Source: UBA8516 sp035457865 (lineage in GTDB: Archaea; Thermoproteota; Nitrososphaeria; Nitrososphaerales; Nitrosopumilaceae). Taken from it: DNA of 12,854 nt. Position numbers and translations under genes: made by a program. Shown piece by piece: positions 1-5,038 of the stretch; within the stretch, counting starts at the first letter, position 1, and the number at the start of each line of letters is the position of its first letter. The notes under the pieces were generated by a model. The model ran no database searches, had not been told where the DNA came from, and saw nothing but the letters and a program-made list of their open reading frames with translations. Location of the stretch: positions 1 to 12,854 of the forward strand of contig DATIAR010000034.1 of the NCBI GenBank assembly GCA_035457865.1, written 5' to 3'.

Positions 1-404
1 AGAAAAGAAAGTTTTACTCACAAGAACTCTTGATCCAGATTGCTAAAACAGGTTCTGTACAAAAAGTCAAAAACATTCCAAAAAATCTAAAAAGGATTTT
101 TGTTACAGCATTAGATATTTCACCAGATTGGCATATCAAAATGCAATCTGCCTTTCAGAAATATACAGATAATGCAGTTAGTAAGACAATTAATTTGTCT
201 GAAAATGCGGTACCAAAAGATGTAGTAAATGCCTATCTACTTGCATATCGATTAAAATGTAAAGGAATCACTGTTTACCGATATGGAAGTAAGCTTGATC
301 AAGTATTGACGATTGGTGACCATGAAAAAAGACTTGGTGAGAAGCAAATTGTGGCTGATTCTGAATTTGCTGGTGGTTGTGAGGGAATAGTCTGCCCGCA
401 CTGA
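1..404 (+). CDS. Adenosylcobalamin-dependent (class II) ribonucleoside-diphosphate reductase, C-terminal part (5' truncated by window edge)
   Basis: This is the end of a class II ribonucleotide reductase, which makes deoxyribonucleotides using adenosylcobalamin to generate the thiyl radical. The reading frame is open from base 3 with no start needed. The text reads FYSQELLIQIAKTGSV, then TALDISPDWHIKMQSAFQKY, TDNAVSKTIN and AYLLAYRLKCKGITVYRYGS, which are hallmark segments of the C-terminal barrel of NrdJ-type enzymes. The last residues, GGCEGIVCPH, carry a Cys-x4-Cys pair, the usual place for the swinging-arm redox cysteines of this family. The tail is shorter than in many bacterial enzymes, which add a longer zinc-ribbon-like end. 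The cobalamin adenosyltransferase at 10351-10890 would supply the cofactor. The catalytic core and any ATP-cone lie outside the window. Family assignment is firm; substrate level (diphosphate or triphosphate) cannot be read here. Confidence 0.93.
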   Translation, partial: KRKFYSQELLIQIAKTGSVQKVKNIPKNLKRIFVTALDISPDWHIKMQSAFQKYTDNAVSKTINLSENAVPKDVVNAYLLAYRLKCKGITVYRYGSKLDQVLTIGDHEKRLGEKQIVADSEFAGGCEGIVCPH

Positions 405-460
405 TAACAGATCATATCCACATGATTCTATAAGATATTCGAACAAGAACATTACAAAAA

Positions 461-518
461 TAGCGAAGACACCTTGAATTACAAGTTATAGATTTTGAAT
501 GCAAGGTACCTATCGCTA
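461..518 (+). ncRNA. Possible structured RNA hairpin downstream of ribonucleotide reductase
   Basis: TAGCGA (461-466) pairs with TCGCTA (513-518), and inside it ACCTTG (471-476) pairs with CAAGGT (502-507), separated by a 4 x 5 nt internal loop and closed by a 25-nt terminal loop. It could be a 3'-UTR element of the reductase mRNA, part of a longer RNA running to about 597, or chance pairing in AT-rich DNA. Strand is assumed from the flanking genes. No family was recognised. Confidence 0.3.
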
Positions 519-630
519 AATGAGTTAGGAGGAATCTCCATTTAAAGATGGATGCTAGTTCTCAGTATTGAAATTATTATTCTGATTTTGTAATTTCTGC
601 ATTATGAAAACTAAAACGCATTATCAATAG

Positions 631-639
631 TGATAATCA
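631..639 (+). promoter_or_regulatory. Palindrome TGATAATCA upstream of candidate ncRNA promoter
   Basis: A 9-bp palindrome with one central A/T. It ends 9 nt before the TATA-like box at 649-656, which puts it about -37 to -45 from the predicted start at about 676. The same word occurs with similar spacing at 3577-3585 and 3502-3510 (minus). It may bind a regulator; no known operator was recognised. Confidence 0.35.
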
Positions 640-648
640 TGATCATTT

Positions 649-656
649 TTTATTAA
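649..656 (+). promoter_or_regulatory. TATA-like box (TTTATTAA) for candidate ncRNA
   Basis: The AT-rich element is centred about 26 nt before base 676-678, which is exactly where the first strand of the large stem begins. The same spacing is seen before most genes in this window. It suggests the RNA is transcribed from its own promoter and begins at the base of its helix. Confidence 0.45.
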
Positions 657-675
657 TTGATTTAGTACTGTGTAC

Positions 676-787
676 GGGTAGTAGCCGCTAAGTAAAAGCA
701 TAGACCAGAAAAGGTCTATGTTTTGAGGGAGACTGGTAACCAAAGGATTACCAAAATCCGAGGCTTAGTGATGTTATTACCCTTTTT
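676..787 (+). ncRNA. Candidate structured non-coding RNA: three-way junction closed by a 17-bp stem, followed by T5
   Basis: Bases 676-685 pair with 773-782 (10 bp, including G-U pairs 681/777 and 684/774). After a 2-nt bulge (771-772), 686-692 pair with 764-770 (7 bp, one G-U). Inside are two hairpins. One is a 12-bp stem 695-706/713-724 with hexaloop AGAAAA. The other is 734-739/748-753, continued by 740-741/745-746 across a bulged A747, with loop AAA. The unpaired linkers contain GAGGGAGAC (725-733) and AAATCCGAGG (754-763). T5 follows directly at 783-787. A TATA-like box at 649-656 predicts transcription starting at the helix base, so a free-standing RNA of about 110 nt fits better than a leader of the next gene, although a riboswitch-like leader is possible. 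It does not match the consensus I know for RNase P, SRP RNA, C/D or H/ACA guides, the hammerhead, TPP or cobalamin riboswitches. Function unknown. Confidence 0.6.
783..787 (+). terminator. Oligo-T terminator after structured RNA
   Basis: Five T residues immediately follow the last paired base of the 676-782 structure. Archaeal RNA polymerase terminates at oligo-T tracts; the adjacent long stem makes this resemble an intrinsic terminator. It is a short tract, so readthrough into the next gene is possible. Confidence 0.4.
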
Positions 788-848
788 AGATTTCCAACTA
801 TGATAATTGGATTTATGCTTTTTATTCGAATATGTAGGCAGTATCTTG

Positions 849-1070
849 TTGAGCGCGGAAAAAAAAATACGTATTGATGAATCAGATCGAGGATTGTGTT
901 ATTTTTGTGGAAAACCCGCAGGCATTAAAGTAGGTCTATGGTCGAGTTTAGAACAGACGTCAGTATCGGTTATGCAAAATTGGAGAGAGGTACTAATTTG
1001 TAGAAGATGTAATGAAACACATCGTTGGGTCGATGAACAAGGGTTACCTGACACTTTTATGGGTTGTTGA
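849..1070 (+). CDS. Small zinc-ribbon protein, function unknown
   Basis: This encodes a protein of about 73 residues with two zinc knuckles, CYFCGKP near residue 17 and CRRCNETHRW near residue 57, separated by roughly 37 residues. The pattern C-x2-C ... C-x2-C predicts one structural zinc site, as in zinc ribbons used for nucleic-acid or protein contacts. There is no signal peptide or membrane segment. The start is uncertain. The frame is open upstream to a TTG at 807, but the extra hydrophobic residues there look unlike a real N-terminus; TTG codons at 846 and 849 put the Met just before SAEKKIRIDE, and I chose 849. The stop lies 9 bases before the hydrolase ATG at 1080, so the two are probably co-transcribed. 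The structured RNA with T5 lies just upstream. I do not recognise the family. Confidence 0.6.
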   Translation: MSAEKKIRIDESDRGLCYFCGKPAGIKVGLWSSLEQTSVSVMQNWREVLICRRCNETHRWVDEQGLPDTFMGC

Positions 1071-1079
1071 GATTCTATT

Positions 1080-1976
1080 ATGAATGACCGCTCAAAATTA
1101 AACAAAGTTAGAGATAATCAGATTGGACGTGATACTGCATGCACTTGTAAAGAATGTGATCACGGTCTAGCACGGGACTGTTTAAAGATAAACTGTACAT
1201 GCTGTAATCAAGAAACTCATTCAATGATCCTAGATGGAATTGTAGGATTGGCGTCAATAAGCAAAAGGCATGGTTATTACACCGAAGTACGTTCTGTGCT
1301 AGTTTCAACTGACTCTATTAAGCTACATGGTGATTTGACTATTCCAAAGTATGCTGAGGGAATTGTTTTATTTGCCCACGGTAGTGGGAGCAGTAGGCAA
1401 AGTCCCAGAAATAAATACGTTGCTGAGGTTCTTCAAAAAGCTGGTCTTGCTACCTTATTGATTGACCTTTTAACGGAAAAGGAAGAAAAAGTAGATGACT
1501 ATACAGCACACCTTAGATTTGATATTGGACTGTTAGCAAAACGATTAGCTGGTGCTACTAACTGGGTGATAAAAAACCCCGATACCAAAAATCTTAACAT
1601 AGGATATTTTGGTGCAAGTACAGGAGCGGCGGCTGCGTTGGTTGCCTCCGTTGACTGTCCTGATGTAATCAATGCAATTGTATCAAGAGGAGGGAGACCA
1701 GATTTGGCTGGATCTATATTACCACGTGTTAAATCACCAACTCTTCTTATAGTTGGGGGAAATGATAGTCCAGTCATAGAAATGAATGAAGAAGCATTGA
1801 ACCAACTTAAGACTGAAAAAAAATTAGTAATAGTTACTGGTGCCACACATTTGTTTGAGGAACCCGGAACACTTGAACAAGTTGCACGACTTGCAGCTGA
1901 TTGGTTTGTAACACATCTGACTAAAACAAAAAATCAGACAAAATCAAAAAGGGAGACTGCAGTTGGAAGCCACTGA
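1080..1976 (+). CDS. Alpha/beta hydrolase (dienelactone-hydrolase-like) with Cys-rich N-terminal extension
   Basis: A 298-residue protein. Residues about 70-282 form an alpha/beta hydrolase: LFAHGSGSS (97-105) supplies the oxyanion-hole loop, GASTGA carries nucleophile Ser180 in G-x-S-x-G, GGNDSP gives Asp229 and GATHLFEEPG gives His257, so the triad is complete. The substrate is not predictable; this subfamily resembles dienelactone hydrolases and small acyl esterases. Residues 21-42 contain seven cysteines (21, 23, 26, 34, 39, 41, 42) in CTCKECDHGL...CTCC, unlike a normal hydrolase and probably a metal-binding add-on. Short Cys-rich segments of this style occur in other thaumarchaeal proteins, as I recall. 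An internal Met49 would give the hydrolase alone. The C-terminus is Lys/Thr-rich. The gene overlaps the next one by 14 bases. In Mycobacterium, Rv0571c joins a phosphoribosyltransferase and a dienelactone-hydrolase domain in one chain, so the pairing is functionally meaningful. Cytoplasmic. Confidence 0.85.
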   Translation: MNDRSKLNKVRDNQIGRDTACTCKECDHGLARDCLKINCTCCNQETHSMILDGIVGLASISKRHGYYTEVRSVLVSTDSIKLHGDLTIPKYAEGIVLFAHGSGSSRQSPRNKYVAEVLQKAGLATLLIDLLTEKEEKVDDYTAHLRFDIGLLAKRLAGATNWVIKNPDTKNLNIGYFGASTGAAAALVASVDCPDVINAIVSRGGRPDLAGSILPRVKSPTLLIVGGNDSPVIEMNEEALNQLKTEKKLVIVTGATHLFEEPGTLEQVARLAADWFVTHLTKTKNQTKSKRETAVGSH

Positions 1977-2634
1977 TTCTTACATTGTCTTCAAAGACAG
2001 AGTGGACGCAGCCAAACGACTTGCTAAAAAGCTAGAATGGTTAAAAAAAGAAGATCCTATAATTCTGGCAATTCCACGTGGTGGTGTAGTTACAGGTGAT
2101 GTCATTGCTTCTGAATTAGGTGCAAAACTAGATATCATAGTTTCAAGAAAAGTGGGAGCTCCTCATAATCAGGAACTTGCTATCGGTGCAGTTACGCATG
2201 ATGGAAGTTATTTTCCAAATGCCAACATTACAATGATGCTAAACGTTCCCCAAAAATACATTGATTCTGAGATATCTGTACAAATGAAGGAAATAGAACG
2301 CAGATTGATGAGATTTAGAGGAACCAAGGAATATAATTTGGAAGGAAGAACCGTAGTATTAGTTGATGATGGAATTGCAACAGGGGCAACCATGTTTGTA
2401 GCTATACAATGGGTAAAAAAACAAAAACCAAAGCAAATCATAGTAGCCATACCAGTAGGACCAAAAGAAACTATTGATCAGATGAATGAAGTAGTAGACA
2501 AAGTTGTAATTCTACAAGCGCCTGTCTACTTTAATGCAGTTGGAGAGTTTTATCGTGAATTTGATCAAGTCGATGATTATAAAGTACAAGAAATTATGAG
2601 CAAACATGGTTACAAAATAAAAATGATGGAATAG
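1963..2634 (+). CDS. Phosphoribosyltransferase family protein
   Basis: A 223-residue type I phosphoribosyltransferase-fold protein. Residues 131-143, VVLVDDGIATGAT, are the PRPP-binding loop with its two acidic residues and the P-loop-like GIATGAT turn. IPRGGV (37-42) and SRKVGAPHNQELAIGA (61-76) are further segments of this subgroup. It differs from the purine and orotate enzymes of biosynthesis. It belongs to the group often fused or adjacent to alpha/beta hydrolases, and its nucleobase, if any, is unknown. The start is TTG at 1963: GGGAG at 1951-1955 lies 7 nt upstream and the start sits inside the hydrolase gene, so translational coupling is likely. The stop is 4 bases from the end of the convergent CBS gene, so the two transcripts must end in or across each other. 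Fold is certain; reaction is not. Confidence 0.88.
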   Translation: MEATDSYIVFKDRVDAAKRLAKKLEWLKKEDPIILAIPRGGVVTGDVIASELGAKLDIIVSRKVGAPHNQELAIGAVTHDGSYFPNANITMMLNVPQKYIDSEISVQMKEIERRLMRFRGTKEYNLEGRTVVLVDDGIATGATMFVAIQWVKKQKPKQIIVAIPVGPKETIDQMNEVVDKVVILQAPVYFNAVGEFYREFDQVDDYKVQEIMSKHGYKIKMME

Positions 2635-2638
2635 AACC

Positions 2639-3478
2639 TCATCGTACGAACTTTTCTGATTTTAGACTCATAACAACATCCCATGGGCTTATGACCTGAT
2701 CATTGGCCATAAGATATGGGGATAACATTTCATACATTATTTTGGATGCATCTTGAATGCTAGAATTTTCAGAAATCGCTTTTGCATTTTCTAATTTAAA
2801 GATGGATGCTTTCATATCTAAAAATCCTTTAATGTTATGTAAATGATTCAACTCTTTAACAATTTTCTCAATAATTATTCTGTCACTTATGAATGAAGAT
2901 GTGTTCTCAAGAATCAACTTGCGAGTTTTGTTTTCAAACATTGAAGTTATGATGTCTCTTGCCGTGTAATCATTATTAAAAGTGACAGCTCGTTTTTTAG
3001 GAATTTCCGAAATTGCCATGGCACCCCCATACATAATAGCAATTTCAAGCATCTTTCTCGCTGAAATCGCCGAGTAACCAGAAAATGGATTTGATATGAT
3101 TGCAAAGGCACGTCTAGTTTCTTGCCATTGTTTTAGTAAATCAGCCAATATGGTCTGATTTGTAATGATAGTTAGTTTTTCATTCATTATTTTATTGATT
3201 GAGGTTTTGTCGAAAAAATCAGAGGTCGGATTTTTCAAAACACCGTCTAAAAGTTCGATTCCACCTATTACGCCTACTGGTTTTTCATTCTTTGTTACAA
3301 CTAATGAATCAGTAAATGATTCCAAATAATGAGATAGCAATGTTGCTGCGTCCCCAACTGTATCAGTTAATCTGATGCTAACTGCTGGCGATTTATATAA
3401 TGAATCAGGTAAAAGATCACTCAAAGAAGATTTTATCAACGGTAGGCTAGATTTGTAATTCAATATATTGTCTGACAA
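2639..3478 (-). CDS. CBS-domain protein with about four degenerate CBS modules
   Basis: A 279-residue protein that reads as four weak CBS repeats, roughly residues 28-85, 90-150, 158-212 and 215-272. The first is clearest (SPAVSIRLTDTVGDAATLL ... VVTKNEKPVGVIGGIELL). CBS pairs usually bind adenine nucleotides and act as energy sensors; there is no attached enzyme or membrane domain, so this may be a stand-alone regulator. The longest frame begins with TTG at 3478. A TATA-like TTTTAAAG (3487-3494, read leftwards) predicts transcription near 3464, which would favour the in-frame TTG at 3463 (274 residues, leaderless). An ATG at 3482-3480 is out of frame. It is divergent from another CBS gene at 3624, and copies of TGATAATCA precede both, suggesting shared control. 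Confidence 0.75.
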   Translation of the reverse strand: MSDNILNYKSSLPLIKSSLSDLLPDSLYKSPAVSIRLTDTVGDAATLLSHYLESFTDSLVVTKNEKPVGVIGGIELLDGVLKNPTSDFFDKTSINKIMNEKLTIITNQTILADLLKQWQETRRAFAIISNPFSGYSAISARKMLEIAIMYGGAMAISEIPKKRAVTFNNDYTARDIITSMFENKTRKLILENTSSFISDRIIIEKIVKELNHLHNIKGFLDMKASIFKLENAKAISENSSIQDASKIMYEMLSPYLMANDQVISPWDVVMSLKSEKFVR

Positions 3479-3501
3479 TCATTTTTCTTTAAAAGTACTT
3501 C

Positions 3502-3510
3502 TGATTATCA
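3502..3510 (-). promoter_or_regulatory. Palindrome TGATAATCA upstream of the leftward CBS gene
   Basis: On the minus strand this reads TGATAATCA, then 7 nt, then the TATA-like TTTTAAAG. This is the same order and near-identical spacing as the copies at 631 and 3577. It is a candidate operator of unknown regulator. Confidence 0.35.
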
Positions 3511-3576
3511 CACCTGATATCAAATCATGTTCATCAAATGAAGATTTTTACATCATGCCTGTGGTATACCCAATCA

Positions 3577-3585
3577 TGATAATCA
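3577..3585 (+). promoter_or_regulatory. Palindrome TGATAATCA upstream of the rightward CBS gene
   Basis: It ends 8 nt before the TATA-like TTTTTAAG near 3594-3601, which in turn is about 26-28 nt before the ATG at 3624. Together with 3502-3510 it gives the divergent CBS pair a copy facing each gene. Confidence 0.35.
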
Positions 3586-3623
3586 TCTACTCATTTTTAA
3601 GTTCCAGACTATAGAAGTACGAT

Positions 3624-4067
3624 ATGGATGACAGTACTTTTGTAAAAGATATCATGAAAAATAATGTAATATCCATTGATTCTTCCATGGCCGTTAAAGA
3701 TGCAGCTGAAATGATGGATAGTTCAGAAATAGGAGGCATAATTGTAATGGAAAATAATATTGCAACAGGAATGATCACAGAAAGAGATATTGTTAGAAGG
3801 ATCGTTGCTAAAAATAAAAACTATTCTACAAAACTGAATGAGGTAATGTCTACACCGTTAATCACAATTAGTCCTGATGAAACAGTCTGGGAGCTTGCTC
3901 AGCTAATGAAAGTAAAAAAAATTCATAGGGTACCTGTAACAAGTGGAACCAGATTGGTTGGAATTGTAACCACTACTGACCTGGCTAGAGTATGCAGTAT
4001 AGGTTCAAACGCCGAACTACGCAAAATTACTGAGCAAATTCTTATGAGAATGAAGCCTTCTAATTAG
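3624..4067 (+). CDS. Two-CBS-domain (Bateman) protein
   Basis: A 147-residue protein made almost entirely of one CBS pair: CBS1 about residues 5-62 (VKDIMKNNVISIDSSMAVKD ... GMITERDIVRRIV) and CBS2 about 68-127 (NEVMSTPLITISPDETVWEL ... VGIVTTTDLARV). The TERDIVRR and TTTDLARV strands are the sites where such pairs contact ribose and phosphates, and both keep the Thr/Asp pattern of an AMP/ATP-binding Bateman module. There is no DNA-binding or enzymatic partner domain, so a sensor acting on another protein is inferred. The start ATG has no Shine-Dalgarno; a TATA-like box about 26-28 nt upstream implies a leaderless mRNA. The downstream nuclease gene has its own TATA-like element in the 33-nt gap. 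Confidence 0.88.
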   Translation: MDDSTFVKDIMKNNVISIDSSMAVKDAAEMMDSSEIGGIIVMENNIATGMITERDIVRRIVAKNKNYSTKLNEVMSTPLITISPDETVWELAQLMKVKKIHRVPVTSGTRLVGIVTTTDLARVCSIGSNAELRKITEQILMRMKPSN

Positions 4068-4076
4068 ATAAAACAT
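4068..4076 (+). promoter_or_regulatory. TATA-like box for ATP-cone/nuclease gene
   Basis: GATAAAACA lies in the 33-nt gap after the CBS gene, centred about 28 nt before the ATG at 4101. It suggests a separate, leaderless transcript for the nuclease gene. Confidence 0.35.
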
Positions 4077-4100
4077 ACGCACTTCTATCGAAATACGAAC

Positions 4101-4937
4101 ATGTCTGAAATGAGGAGTAAACAGATCTACATAATCAAAGCAAGTGGTCAGAAAGTTCCGTTTGATAGTAACAAGGTAGAAGCAACATGTATTCGTGCTG
4201 GAGCAAGTAAAGAATTAGCTAAACAAGTTGTAAAAAAAATTAGTCAACAGGTACGAAACGGGATGAGGACAAAAGAAATTTACAGGATGGTTCTAAATGC
4301 TCTTGCCGTAGAGGATGAAAGCCATGTAATCAAACATCGATACAGACTAAAAGAATCAATAATGTTATTGGGTCCGGCGGGGTTTGCATTTGAAATCTAT
4401 ATTGGAAAAATACTTGAAAACTATGGCTACTATATTGAAGCAACTAGATCACGAGTAAACGGAAAATGTGTAAAACATGAGATAGATCTTATTGCTAAAT
4501 CAAACCCTACAAATGTAAGATACATGATTGAATGCAAATACCACAATCTGCCTGGGATATACACTGGATTAAAGGAGTCGTTATACACTCATGCCAGATT
4601 TTTAGATCTATCTGAAACCTTTGATAAAGAAATGCTTGTTTGCAACACAAAAGTATCTGATGATGCTATTACATACGCAAAGTGTGTAGATCAGAAGCTA
4701 TTGTGCTGGAGATACCCCCATGATAAAGGACTTGAAAATATGATAGAATCAAAGGGATTGTATCCAATTACCATTTTAGGATTACGAGCAAAGGAATTAG
4801 AAATTCTTTCCAAAAATAAGTTCATGTTAGCAAGAGATTTGTTATTTACAGACGCCAATCAACTATCGCGTAAAACAAACATCTCATACACCAGATTGCA
4901 AAGATTACAAAATATTGTAAAACATATTATGAGTTGA
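4101..4937 (+). CDS. ATP-cone domain fused to Mrr-like (PD-(D/E)xK) nuclease
   Basis: A 278-residue protein in three parts. Residues 8-90 are an ATP-cone (IIKASGQKVPFDSNKVEATC ... ALAVEDESHVIKHRYRLKES), the nucleotide-binding regulatory module best known from ribonucleotide reductases and NrdR. Residues 95-215 fit a restriction-endonuclease-like Mrr domain: Glu98 in FAFEIY, then EIDLIA with Asp129 and IECKYH with Glu144 and Lys146, giving the E...D...ExK site. Residues 222-278 (GLRAKELEILSKNKFMLARD, then SYTRLQRLQNIV) look like a small helical, possibly helix-hairpin-helix-like, DNA-binding tail. The likely role is a nuclease whose activity responds to (d)ATP/ATP level; whether it acts in repair, replication or defence is unknown. 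No methylase or other restriction partner is adjacent. ATG at 4101 fits the upstream TATA-like spacing; ATG at 4110 is an alternative. Confidence 0.8.
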   Translation: MSEMRSKQIYIIKASGQKVPFDSNKVEATCIRAGASKELAKQVVKKISQQVRNGMRTKEIYRMVLNALAVEDESHVIKHRYRLKESIMLLGPAGFAFEIYIGKILENYGYYIEATRSRVNGKCVKHEIDLIAKSNPTNVRYMIECKYHNLPGIYTGLKESLYTHARFLDLSETFDKEMLVCNTKVSDDAITYAKCVDQKLLCWRYPHDKGLENMIESKGLYPITILGLRAKELEILSKNKFMLARDLLFTDANQLSRKTNISYTRLQRLQNIVKHIMS

Positions 4938-5017
4938 ATTTCATTTGCTTATTTTTAAAAGTGAGAATCAATCTTGATAATAATATGACTCAACTAAAAG
5001 TAAGAAATTTTATCAAT

Positions 5018-5038
5018 ATGGCGAGGAAATATTTCTGA
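5018..5038 (+). CDS. Possible six-codon upstream ORF overlapping AMP phosphorylase start
   Basis: ATG-GCG-AGG-AAA-TAT-TTC-TGA ends as TGATG with the start codon of the next gene. The GAGG Shine-Dalgarno sits inside it. It could be a coupling or leader peptide, or simply a coincidence of sequence around the ribosome-binding site; there is no attenuation-like codon run. Confidence 0.15.
   Translation: MARKYF

Larger units (their letters stand above)
405..806. other. Gene-poor region rich in RNA-like secondary structure
   Basis: Four hundred bases without a convincing reading frame. Inverted repeats are dense: 461-466/513-518 enclosing 471-476/502-507, a GGAG-GAAT-CTCC hairpin at 528-539 overlapping a CCAT/ATGG stem at 538-551, a 7-bp stem 570-576/591-597, and the strong three-way junction at 676-782 described separately. 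The palindrome TGATAATCA is at 631-639 and a TATA-like box at 649-656. The reductase transcript must end near the start of this region, but no clear terminator was identified for it. Confidence 0.6.

Noticed and set aside
252..452. Minus-strand frame opposite the ribonucleotide reductase end
   Set aside because: Antisense shadow with no motif; the plus strand is clearly the reductase.
676..787. RNase P RNA, hammerhead ribozyme, C/D or H/ACA guide, or cobalamin riboswitch as identity of the structured RNA
   Set aside because: GGCTTA near 762 recalls RNase P, but the ACAGAA and GAGGAAAGTCC cores are missing and the helix closes too locally. No CTGATGA core, no C/D or ACA boxes in place, and most of the B12 riboswitch consensus is absent.
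4101..4937. Restriction-modification or phage-defence island around the Mrr-like nuclease
   Set aside because: No methylase, specificity subunit, toxin or phage gene nearby; neighbours are housekeeping and lineage-specific genes with similar base composition.
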